From a virus: a stretch of 22,145 nt of DNA. The DNA is taken from the IMG/VR virus record IMGVR_UViG_3300031758_000642, positions 1-22,145 of that record. The stretch is one strand, 5' to 3'. The translations under genes were made by a program, and so were the position numbers. Below the pieces are notes generated by a model. The model saw nothing but the letters and a program-made list of their open reading frames with translations. It had not been told where the DNA came from and did not search any database. How positions within the stretch are numbered: position 1 is the stretch's first letter; every line of letters starts with the position of its first letter. Positions 6,014 through 12,170 of the stretch are shown here, piece by piece.

Positions 6014-6319
6014 GTGAATTTAAAACATCGTAAGGGTATTACATCACAACTAATAGCACAGTCTTATTTTAGCACACAACCTAATGTGTTAGTCTTCACA
6101 CCTACAGGTGGTGTTGGTCCAATAGATCTTGTTGTATTTAATACTAAGACAAATGAATATACTAACTACGATGTTAAGACTGTATCTTATAGAAAGTCAG
6201 ATACTAAATATGCACACAAAAAGAATGATCGTATAAATAGATCTCCATCTAAAATACAAAAAAATTTAAATGTTAAGATTGTTTATGTATATGAAGATGG
6301 TAAGGTACTTATAAAATAA
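6014..6319 (+). CDS. Small PD-(D/E)XK-like endonuclease
   Basis: 101 residues, starting at GTG 6014 with AGGG about 9 bases upstream. The first helix has KHRKGITSQLIAQSYF; then come VLVFTPTGGVGPIDLVVF and YTNYDVKTVSYR. The spacing GPIDLVV...YDVKT gives Asp-(x)n-Asp-x-Lys, the catalytic arrangement of PD-(D/E)XK nucleases, here with D before V-K. The early Ser/Gln helix resembles that of Holliday-junction resolvases and very small phage nucleases. It may resolve branched DNA before packaging or degrade host DNA. Placement between a membrane protein and lysozyme is unusual for a nuclease. Confidence 0.6.
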   Translation: MNLKHRKGITSQLIAQSYFSTQPNVLVFTPTGGVGPIDLVVFNTKTNEYTNYDVKTVSYRKSDTKYAHKKNDRINRSPSKIQKNLNVKIVYVYEDGKVLIK

Positions 6320-6367
6320 ATAAATTTATTTTAAGGTAGTAGTTAAATAAAACAACAGGGAGTTACA

Positions 6368-6796
6368 ATGTACGAAGATCTTAAATCAAGAATAAAGAAG
6401 CACGAAGGATTCTTAGCTAAGGTTTACCTTGACTCATTAGGTAAAGCTACCATTGGCTATGGTCATTTACTTACAGAAGAAGATGACTTTGTTGAAGGAG
6501 TTATCTATGACAAAGATATATTAGAAGCATTATTTGAAAAGGATTTTAATAAAGCTGTGCAAGGTGCTGAAGAGTTATTAAAAGGATATGAGATAGCTCT
6601 TGTAGCTAAAGAAGTAATTATTGAAATGGTATTTCAATTAGGAAAGACTGGAATATCTAAGTTTAAAAAAATGTTTGATGCTTTAAAGAATAATGAATAT
6701 AGTAAAGCTGCTGATGAAATGTTGAATTCAGCATGGTACAGACAGACACCATCTAGATGTGAAGAGCTGTCTAACTTAATGAGAAGTTGTTATTAA
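6368..6796 (+). CDS. T4-type lysozyme (GH24 endolysin)
   Basis: 142 residues. The catalytic triad of T4-type lysozymes is in place: Glu13 (KKHEGF), Asp22 (YLDSLG) and Thr28 (ATIGYGH), with the same spacing as E11/D20/T26 of T4 lysozyme. The C-terminus contains WYRQTPSRCEELSNLM, the typical (N)RA/R..E....R end. The enzyme cleaves MurNAc-GlcNAc bonds in peptidoglycan. No signal peptide is visible, so release depends on the holin encoded next. Ribosome binding site GGGAG lies 8 bases before the ATG. One base separates it from the holin gene. The family call is secure. Confidence 0.93.
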   Translation: MYEDLKSRIKKHEGFLAKVYLDSLGKATIGYGHLLTEEDDFVEGVIYDKDILEALFEKDFNKAVQGAEELLKGYEIALVAKEVIIEMVFQLGKTGISKFKKMFDALKNNEYSKAADEMLNSAWYRQTPSRCEELSNLMRSCY

Positions 6797-6797
6797 T

Positions 6798-7175
6798 ATG
6801 TGGTGGAACATTATACCTACAGTAGTTAAAACTGGTGCTGAGATCTATAAAAATCATAAGCAATCAGAACTATTAGAATCAGAAGCTGAACGCAGATACT
6901 ATGAGCGTATGGCTAAAGGTGAGATTGAATATCAAAGAGATGTTTACGACCAACAAGACAAATCATGGAAAGATGAATTTGTTTTAATAATAGTATGTAT
7001 TCCAATTATTGTATTATCTTATGCAATCATTAGTGATGATGTTAATATCAAATCTAAATTAGATTTATTCTTTGATTACTTTGGTAAGTTTCCTACTTGG
7101 TATCAATGGTTAATCGTTGGTATATTTTCCGCAATTTACGGATTAAAGCCGACACTAGATATATTTAAAAAATAA
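6798..7175 (+). CDS. Holin, GTA 3TM type
   Basis: 125 residues. MWWNIIPTVVKTGAEIYKNHKQ opens the protein; a helix with ERRYYERMAKGEIEYQ and then SWKDEFVLIIV follow. Membrane helices lie near residues 56-72 (FVLIIVCIPIIVLSYAI) and 101-117 (WYQWLIVGIFSAIYG), with LDLFFDYFGKFPTWYQ between. This is the layout of the GTA holin 3TM family (PF11351-like) found in gene-transfer agents and marine phages. It permeabilises the inner membrane so that lysozyme reaches the wall. The gene directly follows lysozyme, a classic lysis cassette. Its stop overlaps the start of the next micro-gene by one base (TAATG). Confidence 0.85.
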   Translation: MWWNIIPTVVKTGAEIYKNHKQSELLESEAERRYYERMAKGEIEYQRDVYDQQDKSWKDEFVLIIVCIPIIVLSYAIISDDVNIKSKLDLFFDYFGKFPTWYQWLIVGIFSAIYGLKPTLDIFKK

Positions 7176-7303
7176 TGTCTGATCAAATCATGACATCATC
7201 TGGTCAAATGTATAGCAAGAAAGTATCTTTGTTATCACAGCAAGGTTCTAATGTTAAAGTAAAGGTAAAGAAAAAGAATGGCAAAAAAGCACTTAGAAAA
7301 TAA
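7175..7303 (+). CDS. 42-residue basic micro-protein
   Basis: Starts MSDQIMTSSGQMYSKKVSLL and ends in a lysine-rich tail (VKVKVKKKNGKKALRK). The ATG overlaps the holin stop (TAATG), so translation is probably coupled. First of a series of very small overlapping genes. No family recognised; the strong positive charge suggests nucleic-acid or membrane-surface binding (inference). Confidence 0.6.
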   Translation: MSDQIMTSSGQMYSKKVSLLSQQGSNVKVKVKKKNGKKALRK

Positions 7304-7403
7304 ACATATAAGAAAGCCACCAAAGAAGCGAAGAGGCAGACACACTAAGCGTGTAAATAAACACAAGACATATAAACCATACGTTGGTCAAGGAAGGGTA
7401 TGA
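7278..7403 (+). CDS. 41-residue very basic micro-protein (RRGRHTKR type)
   Basis: Begins MAKKHLENKHIRKPPKKRRG and continues with RHTKRVNKHKTYKPYVGQGRV. About 40% Lys/Arg. Overlaps the previous gene out of frame by 26 nt. Similar short proteins with an RRGRHxKR...YKPYxGQGR pattern occur in marine podoviruses (recognised pattern, no named function). A DNA- or RNA-binding role is likely from charge alone. Confidence 0.65.
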   Translation: MAKKHLENKHIRKPPKKRRGRHTKRVNKHKTYKPYVGQGRV

Positions 7404-7516
7404 TACAATTATTATTAATCAAGTTAAGCAACTGGTTAATTGGTGAACCTGTTAAAAAGAAAAGACATATAGTAAAATTTAAAAAGGTTATAAAAAAAGG
7501 AAAGAAGTTTATATGA
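7400..7516 (+). CDS. 38-residue micro-protein, amphipathic N-terminus plus lysine tail
   Basis: Reads MIQLLLIKLSNWLIGEPVKK, then KRHIVKFKKVIKKGKKFI. The first 15 residues are hydrophobic and could sit on a membrane; the rest is strongly basic. Starts in an ATGA overlap with the previous gene and ends in an ATGA overlap with the next, which argues for a real coupled gene. Function unknown. Confidence 0.5.
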   Translation: MIQLLLIKLSNWLIGEPVKKKRHIVKFKKVIKKGKKFI

Positions 7517-7638
7517 TTAAAGTTAAAATTAGCAAATGTATTTTTTGGTTATCAAGAGGATTCTGTTCTTTACTCAAACAATGTAGATGTGATAGAGTAA
7601 ATGAGGATCACTTTAATCCTTTTAAGGAGAAATTATAA
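7513..7638 (+). CDS. 41-residue Cys-containing micro-protein
   Basis: Begins MIKVKISKCIFWLSRGFCSL and has four cysteines (C9, C18, C24, C26), the last two as CRC. They could bind a metal or form disulphides. ATGA overlap with the preceding gene and TAATG overlap with the following one; its own 3' end carries the ribosome binding site AAGGAG for the next gene. Function unknown. Confidence 0.5.
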   Translation: MIKVKISKCIFWLSRGFCSLLKQCRCDRVNEDHFNPFKEKL

Positions 7639-7910
7639 TGGTTAAAAAAATGTATCAAAATCCAAGTGGTGGATTAAACGAAGCAGGTAGAAAATATTAT
7701 AATCGTACTGAAGGATCTAATCTTAAAGCTCCAGTAAAATCAGGGACCAATCCAAGACGAGTTTCTTTTGCTGCACGCTTTGGTGGCATGAAAGGATCTT
7801 TATTATCTAAGTCAGGTAAACCAACAAGATTAAAGCTAGCACTCAAAGCCTGGGGATTTAGTTCTAAGGAAGCTGCTAGAAATTTCGCTGCAAGACATAA
7901 GAAAAAATAA
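7638..7910 (+). CDS. DUF6321-like basic phage protein
   Basis: 90 residues. The layout GGLNEAGRKYYNR, EGSNLKAPVKSG, PRRVSFAARFGGMKGSL, then GKPTRLKLALKAWGF matches the recognised DUF6321 pattern (GGL...GR.YY...GSNLK.PV......R..SFCARM.GM) widespread in phages, including T4-like cyanophages. It is strongly basic and probably nucleic-acid binding. The function of the family is unknown. Ribosome binding site AAGGAG about 10 bases upstream; start shared with the previous stop (TAATG). Confidence 0.75.
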   Translation: MVKKMYQNPSGGLNEAGRKYYNRTEGSNLKAPVKSGTNPRRVSFAARFGGMKGSLLSKSGKPTRLKLALKAWGFSSKEAARNFAARHKKK

Positions 7911-7912
7911 CA

Positions 7913-8185
7913 ATGGCTAAACGAAAGGTAATACTTAAATCATGTGGCTTCTGTCATATGTGTGGCAAAGAACACATGAGTAATGAAGGTGGATGGGTTA
8001 TTAATGCAGAGAAACTTAATTTTTGCCATAGTTTAGAGCATAGTTGCTATGAGATTTACTTTAATAATGTAAGAGCAAAAGAGAAACAGTCATCTGTTAT
8101 TAACAATAATAATGACAAACGTATGGAAATGTATATAGAATATTTAAAGAAACAAAAGTGTAAACATAAATACCAAGGAGAATAA
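7913..8185 (+). CDS. Small putative zinc-binding protein
   Basis: 90 residues. CGFCHMCGKEH (C11, C14, C17) and a later CHSLEHSC pair could form a treble-clef-like zinc site. The C-terminal half is a charged helix that ends with CKHKYQGE. Two bases separate it from the DUF6321-like gene. No named family recognised. Metal binding is inferred from cysteine spacing; the protein could act as a regulator or nucleic-acid binder. Confidence 0.6.
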   Translation: MAKRKVILKSCGFCHMCGKEHMSNEGGWVINAEKLNFCHSLEHSCYEIYFNNVRAKEKQSSVINNNNDKRMEMYIEYLKKQKCKHKYQGE

Positions 8186-8186
8186 T

Positions 8187-8336
8187 ATGCCACTTAATGT
8201 TAAAGGTAAAAAGATTTTAGCAGCTATGCAAAAAGAATACGGAAAAGAAAAAGGTAAAGCTGTATTCTATGCTTCAGAGAATAAAGGAACTATTAAAGGT
8301 GTTAAGAAAAAAGGCAAATCATTAATGGCTAAATAA
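8187..8336 (+). CDS. 49-residue basic phage protein (KKILAAM..EYG type)
   Basis: Begins MPLNVKGKKILAAMQKEYGK and contains GKAVFYASENKGTIKGV. The pattern K.IL.AM...YG..KG..VFYAS.NKGTIKG is a familiar small phage protein found near structural or lysis genes in many podoviruses; no function is established. AAGGAG lies 9 bases before the ATG, so expression is credible. Confidence 0.7.
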   Translation: MPLNVKGKKILAAMQKEYGKEKGKAVFYASENKGTIKGVKKKGKSLMAK

Positions 8337-8337
8337 T

Positions 8338-8502
8338 ATGGATAAATCTAAATTTCATAAAACTAAAGAAGGTAAGATGGCTCGTAAGGGTTTATACTAT
8401 AATATAAATCAGCGTAAGAAAGCTGGTACATCTAGAAGTAAATCTGAATCTACTATATCTAAGAAGTCTTACAAAAGTTTATTAGCTGGTTTCAAAGATT
8501 AA
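8338..8502 (+). CDS. 54-residue basic phage protein (ARKGLYYNI type)
   Basis: Contains KMARKGLYYNINQRKKAGTS followed by a Ser/Lys stretch. This resembles the small ARKGLW.NIN.KRKAGTSR proteins common in marine and enteric podoviruses, which often come directly after the previous protein type, as here. It is the last gene of the plus-strand late block and overlaps the end of the convergent minus-strand gene by 4 nt, sharing a TTAA. Function unknown. Confidence 0.7.
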   Translation: MDKSKFHKTKEGKMARKGLYYNINQRKKAGTSRSKSESTISKKSYKSLLAGFKD

Positions 8503-9005
8503 GTCTTTACATTATCCATCACATACTTATATCTATTCCAAATAACATTCTCTGGTTTCCAGAAATGCTCTTTGTTAAATTTCATTTTAACATGATGGAT
8601 CATTGTAGTATGATCTCTATTACCTAAGATAACTCCAATCTTAGTGAATGGCATATCATACTTATCTCTTAAAACATTTATAAGTATTGATCTTGCAATT
8701 ACTGCCTGCTGTATTCTAGTCTTAGCAATAATATCATTTACATTAACACCAAGTTGATTGGCTACGATTGTTAAGATCTCTTTAACATTCTCAGGTACAA
8801 CTACATCATTAATAGTTACATACTTAACTACTTCTTTAATAACAGTTTGTTTATGTCTGATGTTTGTTTTAAAAAATTCTTTGGCAAGTTTATATCCACT
8901 CTTAAATCCTAAACGATAAAACTTTCTATCTCTATCAGATACATTCTCATACACATTGGCTGTGTATCTTAATTTGATTTGTTGTCTAAACTCTTTTAAC
9001 GTCAT
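8499..9005 (-). CDS. DnaA domain-IV-like DNA-binding protein lacking the AAA+ domain
   Basis: 168 residues. Residues 71-140 follow the DnaA C-terminal pattern: VPENVKEILTIVANQLGVNVNDI, then KTRIQQAVIARSILI (helix with conserved R and AR), FTKIGVILG, and the signature GNRDHTTMIHHV (128-139) that reads DnaA boxes in bacterial DnaA. The ATPase domain is missing; the N-terminal 60 residues are a basic helical region (RRKFYRLGFKSGYKLA-like). It probably binds DnaA boxes without loading helicase and could either compete with host DnaA or mark a phage origin. It is the last gene of the minus early block. Leader CAACTGAAAGGG lies 7 bases upstream of the ATG. Confidence 0.85.
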   Translation of the reverse strand: MTLKEFRQQIKLRYTANVYENVSDRDRKFYRLGFKSGYKLAKEFFKTNIRHKQTVIKEVVKYVTINDVVVPENVKEILTIVANQLGVNVNDIIAKTRIQQAVIARSILINVLRDKYDMPFTKIGVILGNRDHTTMIHHVKMKFNKEHFWKPENVIWNRYKYVMDNVKT

Positions 9006-9066
9006 GACTTTCCCTTTCAGTTGTAAACAACTTTACGTTGTCTTTCGTTGTTATGTTAATAATGAC

Positions 9067-9225
9067 TTATGCCATTATCTTTTCTTTTGTCTGCTCAATT
9101 TTAAATATCAATCTCTTAGAATCATTTAGATTCTTTTGATATTTATGAAAGAACTCAAGAGCTTTGCGATGTCGCATCTCTTGTAGATCTCTCATCTTTT
9201 GCAGACGAATCTTTAGTTTTTCCAC
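9067..9225 (-). CDS. 52-residue coiled-coil protein, overlapping the upstream gene
   Basis: Starts at GTG 9225 and begins MEKLKIRLQKMRDLQEMRHR; it continues as an uninterrupted charged helix ending in KEKIMA. Alternative ATG starts are at 9195 and 9177. It overlaps the 3' end of the preceding gene by up to 71 nt in another frame, and AGGA lies about 12 bases before the GTG. The clean heptad-like helix supports a true gene. Function unknown; probably an oligomeric accessory protein of the early block. Confidence 0.5.
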   Translation of the reverse strand: MEKLKIRLQKMRDLQEMRHRKALEFFHKYQKNLNDSKRLIFKIEQTKEKIMA

Positions 9226-9397
9226 AAACTAAATCATCCTTCTGTTTAATAGTTGTAAAAACTGTTTTGATACTGCTAATCTTAACATCAATCACTACAC
9301 CTTTGGCAGCTGGATCTGATGCAATTTCTGCACTATCAAATTCTTCTGTATAAACAAAAGAACATTCACAGTTCTTATTACGAAGGAACTTTACCAC
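9155..9397 (-). CDS. Small early protein of unknown function
   Basis: 80 residues. A beta-rich N-terminal half (VKFLRNKNCECSFVYTEEF, then GVVIDVKISSIKTVFTTIKQ) is followed by a disordered Ser/Asp/Lys tail whose DNA also encodes the start of the next gene in another frame. The start codon overlaps the stop of the DUF6378-like gene by one base. No family recognised. Confidence 0.5.
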   Translation of the reverse strand: MVKFLRNKNCECSFVYTEEFDSAEIASDPAAKGVVIDVKISSIKTVFTTIKQKDDLVCGKTKDSSAKDERSTRDATSQSS

Positions 9398-9720
9398 TAT
9401 TTATCCTTTTTGGCAATACTGTTTTTATTCCTTAGATTCTTAGTCATCTTACAGTAAATGGCTAGATCATCGTAGCTATCAGCTTTATATTTCTTAGTGC
9501 AACGATATAGTTTAAGTGCCATCATTAAATGACCAACATCTTCAGGTGTTAATGCCAATCTTATTTTATCAAATAATACTATGGAGAATAGCTCTGCAAG
9601 TAATGCAAAGTTTTCTTCATAATCACCATAATCTTCTTGGCGATCTTTAATTATTTTCTTTTGTATCTTTTCTTCAATGTCAATAAAGTCTTCTTTGTTA
9701 ATCATGTATATCCTTTTCAT
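9397..9720 (-). CDS. DUF6378-like protein
   Basis: 107 residues. After a short N-terminal extension, residues 27-90 match the DUF6378 pattern: RQEDYGDYEENFALLAELFS, then a helix, LTPEDVGHLMMALKLYRC, and a final SYDDLAIYCKM segment. This all-helical family is widespread in phages and has the general look of MazG-like all-alpha folds, although no catalytic EExxE/ExxD set is visible here; function is unknown. Its messenger has a 93-nt leader with a strong three-stem fold that includes the purine-rich segment in front of the ATG, so translation is probably regulated. Confidence 0.7.
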   Translation of the reverse strand: MKRIYMINKEDFIDIEEKIQKKIIKDRQEDYGDYEENFALLAELFSIVLFDKIRLALTPEDVGHLMMALKLYRCTKKYKADSYDDLAIYCKMTKNLRNKNSIAKKDK

Positions 9721-9728
9721 TTGTTTAC

Positions 9729-9789
9729 TCTACCCTCGGGGACAACGAAAGGGTGGCTGAGAACAGCCGATGAAAACCCCAAGGGTAGA
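9729..9789 (-). promoter_or_regulatory. Structured RNA leader (riboswitch-like) of the DUF6378-like gene
   Basis: Read on the minus strand: outer stem TCTACCCT/AGGGTAGA (9789-9782 with 9736-9729, 8 perfect pairs); an A/C mismatch; stem GGGG/CCCC (9780-9777 with 9741-9738); an asymmetric internal loop (UUUUCAUC against about 13 bases); and a terminal stem GGCTG-UUCU-CAGCC (9768-9755). The 3' strand of the outer stem holds GAGGGUAGAG, the only purine-rich stretch before the ATG at 9720. A second ACCCU in the internal loop (9754-9750) could pair with the same AGGGU, giving two exclusive states. No known class was recognised. Confidence 0.75.
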
Positions 9790-9792
9790 ATG

Positions 9793-9815
9793 AATAACAA
9801 TTATTAGTTGTTATT
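9793..9815 (-). other. 8-bp inverted repeat at a stop codon
   Basis: AATAACAA (9793-9800) and TTGTTATT (9808-9815) flank a seven-base loop and cover the stop codon of the 9814-10155 gene. It is A/T-rich and has no U-run after it on the minus strand, so a full terminator is unlikely. It may stabilise the 3' end or space the folded leader that follows. Confidence 0.5.
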
Positions 9816-10155
9816 AGTATTGTCTATTACCGAAAGACTTATTGCTTGTAAATGGTTTCTTTTGAAATCCACCAGCTTTAAATCCAGGTTGTTTATTTGC
9901 TCCTGTTGTTACTTGTGCTTCTTTCTTAGTTAAGATCACAGTGTATCCACCTGTTGGATTACCTTCTATGTCTGTTCCATCAAACGCACAATAGTCGTAC
10001 CACTCACCATTAATATTCACATTCATCTTCCAGTTTTTTCCCTCTGGAGCTTTTGGTGAATTAGGTGCAACCATCACTGGTTGATTGTCGCCTGCTTTTT
10101 TATTTAAGTTAGGAACAAGATTTAAATATATCTTGTTCTTTGGTTGGTCGTTCAT
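9814..10155 (-). CDS. Early protein beside the annealing-like gene; candidate single-strand-DNA-binding partner
   Basis: 113 residues. The N-terminal part has KNKIYLNLVPNLNKK; the core has PEGKNWKMNVNINGEWYDYCAF and GGYTVILTKK, a short beta-rich block; the C-terminus is a Gly/Phe/Lys/Asn-rich disordered tail (GFKAGGFQKKPF) ending in RQY. A compact beta core with a flexible tail, right after an annealing-like protein, is the usual place and shape of a phage single-strand-binding protein, but no OB-fold signature is certain. The start is one base after the stop of the previous gene. It ends in front of the structured leader. Confidence 0.45.
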   Translation of the reverse strand: MNDQPKNKIYLNLVPNLNKKAGDNQPVMVAPNSPKAPEGKNWKMNVNINGEWYDYCAFDGTDIEGNPTGGYTVILTKKEAQVTTGANKQPGFKAGGFQKKPFTSNKSFGNRQY

Positions 10156-10761
10156 CTATACCTCATTTTGAGTTGTGATCTCATCACGCTTACTATTAAA
10201 TTTATTTAAAATAGAATTGTAAGTTGCAAGATCTTTTATTTTTATCTGATTAAGAAGATCTTTGTTTGCTCTCCAAAGGAAATCTAGTTTCGCAGTGTGA
10301 GGAGCAAATGCTATCTTCTTTGTCAGTTCATTAACTATACTATCATCATAATTTATATTGTTTGATGTAGTATCTTTTTCATTCATTGGCTGTACTGGAA
10401 TATCTAATTCCTCATACTCTTCCTTTGAAGTTATATCTTCAAGAAGAATACCCATGAATGATAAAGCTCGTGTGATTGCAAATGTTTCAGCAATCTCTAA
10501 GTAGCCTGGTTTATCTCTGTATTGTTTAGAGTAACCTGTTGCTACAATATGTTCAGGATCTGATTTAGTTATAATACATTTCATTATAACATAACGATCA
10601 GAGTGTTCTTGTATTACACAATTGATTCCATACTCAGTACCAAACACTTCTCTAAAGTATTTAATCTTACTCCAAGCTGATACTGTTTTCTTTCTATGTT
10701 GATTTAAGTATGAGCCATGAGCTGCACACAAATCATTAACTTGTTTTAGTTTGTCTTTCAT
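10156..10761 (-). CDS. Putative single-strand annealing recombinase (ERF/Rad52-type pattern)
   Basis: 201 residues. The central segment IVATGYSKQYRDK and GYLEIAETFAITRALSFMGIL (about residues 73-107) matches the (A)xGYA....Sx(E/N)xAET.AIGRAL...G pattern shared by ERF-type and related phage annealing proteins. N-terminal strands with CVIQEHSDRYVIMKCIITK precede it. The gene lies with a RecB-like nuclease in one operon, the classic exonuclease plus annealing pair that pairs single strands during phage replication. The C-terminal 80 residues are helical and variable. The family call is by motif only and needs a profile search. Confidence 0.55.
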   Translation of the reverse strand: MKDKLKQVNDLCAAHGSYLNQHRKKTVSAWSKIKYFREVFGTEYGINCVIQEHSDRYVIMKCIITKSDPEHIVATGYSKQYRDKPGYLEIAETFAITRALSFMGILLEDITSKEEYEELDIPVQPMNEKDTTSNNINYDDSIVNELTKKIAFAPHTAKLDFLWRANKDLLNQIKIKDLATYNSILNKFNSKRDEITTQNEV

Positions 10762-11014
10762 TCGTTGTTTCCTTTTTGTTGTTTAAACCCAATCTATTTT
10801 TTAATCTATAGACTAAGTCATGTCGTTCATGAATGCAAGAGTAAGCAAATACTTCTTTACCATTATAGTATAATCTACTCCTGTTATTAACCACTTGATG
10901 TTTAGTTAATCTTTTAAAAAACTTATCACAATTATAAGGATCATATCTCACATCATTCATTTCAAATGTATGAACATAACCATTCATAAGTATAATAGTT
11001 AATATTAATTTCAT
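10736..11014 (-). CDS. Small early protein with hydrophobic N-terminus
   Basis: 92 residues. MKLILTIILMNGYVHTFEMN starts it, which could be a short signal or anchor helix but is not a clear signal peptide. Then come CDKFFKRLTKHQ and RSRLYYNGKEVFAYSCIHER, with conserved-looking Cys pairs (C29, C60). A similar NGYVHT(Y/F)E.. protein recurs in marine phages. Its 3' end overlaps the annealing-like gene by 26 nt. Function unknown; exported or membrane-associated is possible. Confidence 0.5.
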   Translation of the reverse strand: MKLILTIILMNGYVHTFEMNDVRYDPYNCDKFFKRLTKHQVVNNRSRLYYNGKEVFAYSCIHERHDLVYRLKNRLGLNNKKETTNERQTKTS

Positions 11015-11184
11015 TTAGCAATCAATGTTAGTAGCAATATTGCTATAACAATAATCAATAATAGTTTTGTAAACAAACTTCTAAACTCCTTATCTTCTTT
11101 TTCTTTTAGTTTACGCATTATAATATCATGACGAAACTGTTGTTTAATTTTGTCATGTTGCTTTTGATAATAATTTATATCCAT
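11011..11184 (-). CDS. Small protein with charged helix and C-terminal membrane anchor
   Basis: 57 residues from ATG 11184 (a longer form from ATG 11196 adds MCRN). The 11184 start is preferred because TAGGA, overlapping the stop of the nuclease gene, lies directly before it. The first 40 residues are a basic/acidic helix (KIKQQFRHDI, KLKEKEDKEF), then a hydrophobic tail anchor LLLIIVIAILLLTLIA. It overlaps the start of the next gene by 4 nt. It is probably tail-anchored in the inner membrane. Function unknown. Confidence 0.6.
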   Translation of the reverse strand: MDINYYQKQHDKIKQQFRHDIIMRKLKEKEDKEFRSLFTKLLLIIVIAILLLTLIAK

Positions 11185-11188
11185 ATTC

Positions 11189-12142
11189 CTACACATTGTC
11201 CCACAAGCTCGCCGCTTTTTTTATCAGATCCATTTGCACGTCTTTCCACATATAACTTGAGAAGTCTGGAGGAGGAATTAATCTAGCCATATCCTGAACC
11301 GAGCCACGACATAAGTACACAAGGTTCTGACGAATTTTATCAACAATTAAATCTTGTTGAATTAAAAATTCCATATACTCAGGCGTAAGTAATTCACAGG
11401 TGTCAGGTGTAAAGACATTAAAGTTATCTTGATTAACATAAAGTAAATGAGGAACTTTTTTTGTAGCGTGCCAGTAGAATGCACATTGGCGTACATGATT
11501 TATGTCTGGTTGTTTTGGTAAGTATGCTTTGATCCAACTAAAACCAGCTTTGGTATCTGATTTTCTTTTTGATCTATGCTTTGTCTTTAATTCTACAAGT
11601 TTAGTTCCATTCATTTGCTCGTAATCTATTCTGCCTATCTTATCTAAAACTAATTCTTTAAATTTATAAGTACAATATCTTTCGCTTGCTACTTCTTCTC
11701 CTAGTTTAAGATCATCTAATGCTTTGCAAGTAATCTTAATCATATCAACAAGATAATTTTTTGTATCTTCGTGTTGCTCTTTATCTAATTCATTATGAGG
11801 TTTATATTTATCGTACTCAGTAAGCTCTTCCTTAATAATTGTATCTATATTTTTTTTCTCAATAAGCATTCTCTTCTCTGCTTCATACATATATTTAGAA
11901 ACATATTTTTGTGATGCTCTACCAATAGATACTCCAGCGTTCATTCGGAACGATATGTTTTTATTACGCCTATCAGTTTGATCAAACAAACAATAGTTAA
12001 CTAACCAATCTGCATTCGTTTGTGCAGTTTGACTTGGTGATCCATGATCAAGTTTAAGTTTTTCATAATACTTAATACAAATATCAGGATCAAAATTATT
12101 TATTGCCGATATAGAATTGTTCTTTGTTAAATCAATAACCAT
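11189..12142 (-). CDS. RecB-like PD-(D/E)XK exonuclease
   Basis: 317 residues. Catalytic motif: LDKIGRIDYEQ (Asp near residue 175) followed by KLVELKTKHR (E-L-K, near 187-190), the D...ExK of PD-(D/E)XK enzymes. Further on, HVRQCAFYWHAT supplies the QxxxY-type motif typical of RecB/Cas4-like nucleases. The N-terminal GVSIGRASQKY helix matches the early motif of the same group. It probably degrades double-stranded DNA ends to make single strands for the annealing-like protein in the same operon. It is the first gene of the minus early block, behind a divergent promoter region. Confidence 0.8.
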   Translation of the reverse strand: MVIDLTKNNSISAINNFDPDICIKYYEKLKLDHGSPSQTAQTNADWLVNYCLFDQTDRRNKNISFRMNAGVSIGRASQKYVSKYMYEAEKRMLIEKKNIDTIIKEELTEYDKYKPHNELDKEQHEDTKNYLVDMIKITCKALDDLKLGEEVASERYCTYKFKELVLDKIGRIDYEQMNGTKLVELKTKHRSKRKSDTKAGFSWIKAYLPKQPDINHVRQCAFYWHATKKVPHLLYVNQDNFNVFTPDTCELLTPEYMEFLIQQDLIVDKIRQNLVYLCRGSVQDMARLIPPPDFSSYMWKDVQMDLIKKAASLWDNV

Positions 12143-12170
12143 TTTTTACCTCTTTCATTGTTGTAAATAC

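Noticed and set aside
9729-9789. tRNA, hammerhead ribozyme or TPP riboswitch reading of the folded leader
   Set aside because: The outer stem resembles an acceptor stem, but there is no T or anticodon arm; GAAA and CGATGA occur but not with the three-way junction of a hammerhead; GGCTGAGA alone does not make the TPP core.
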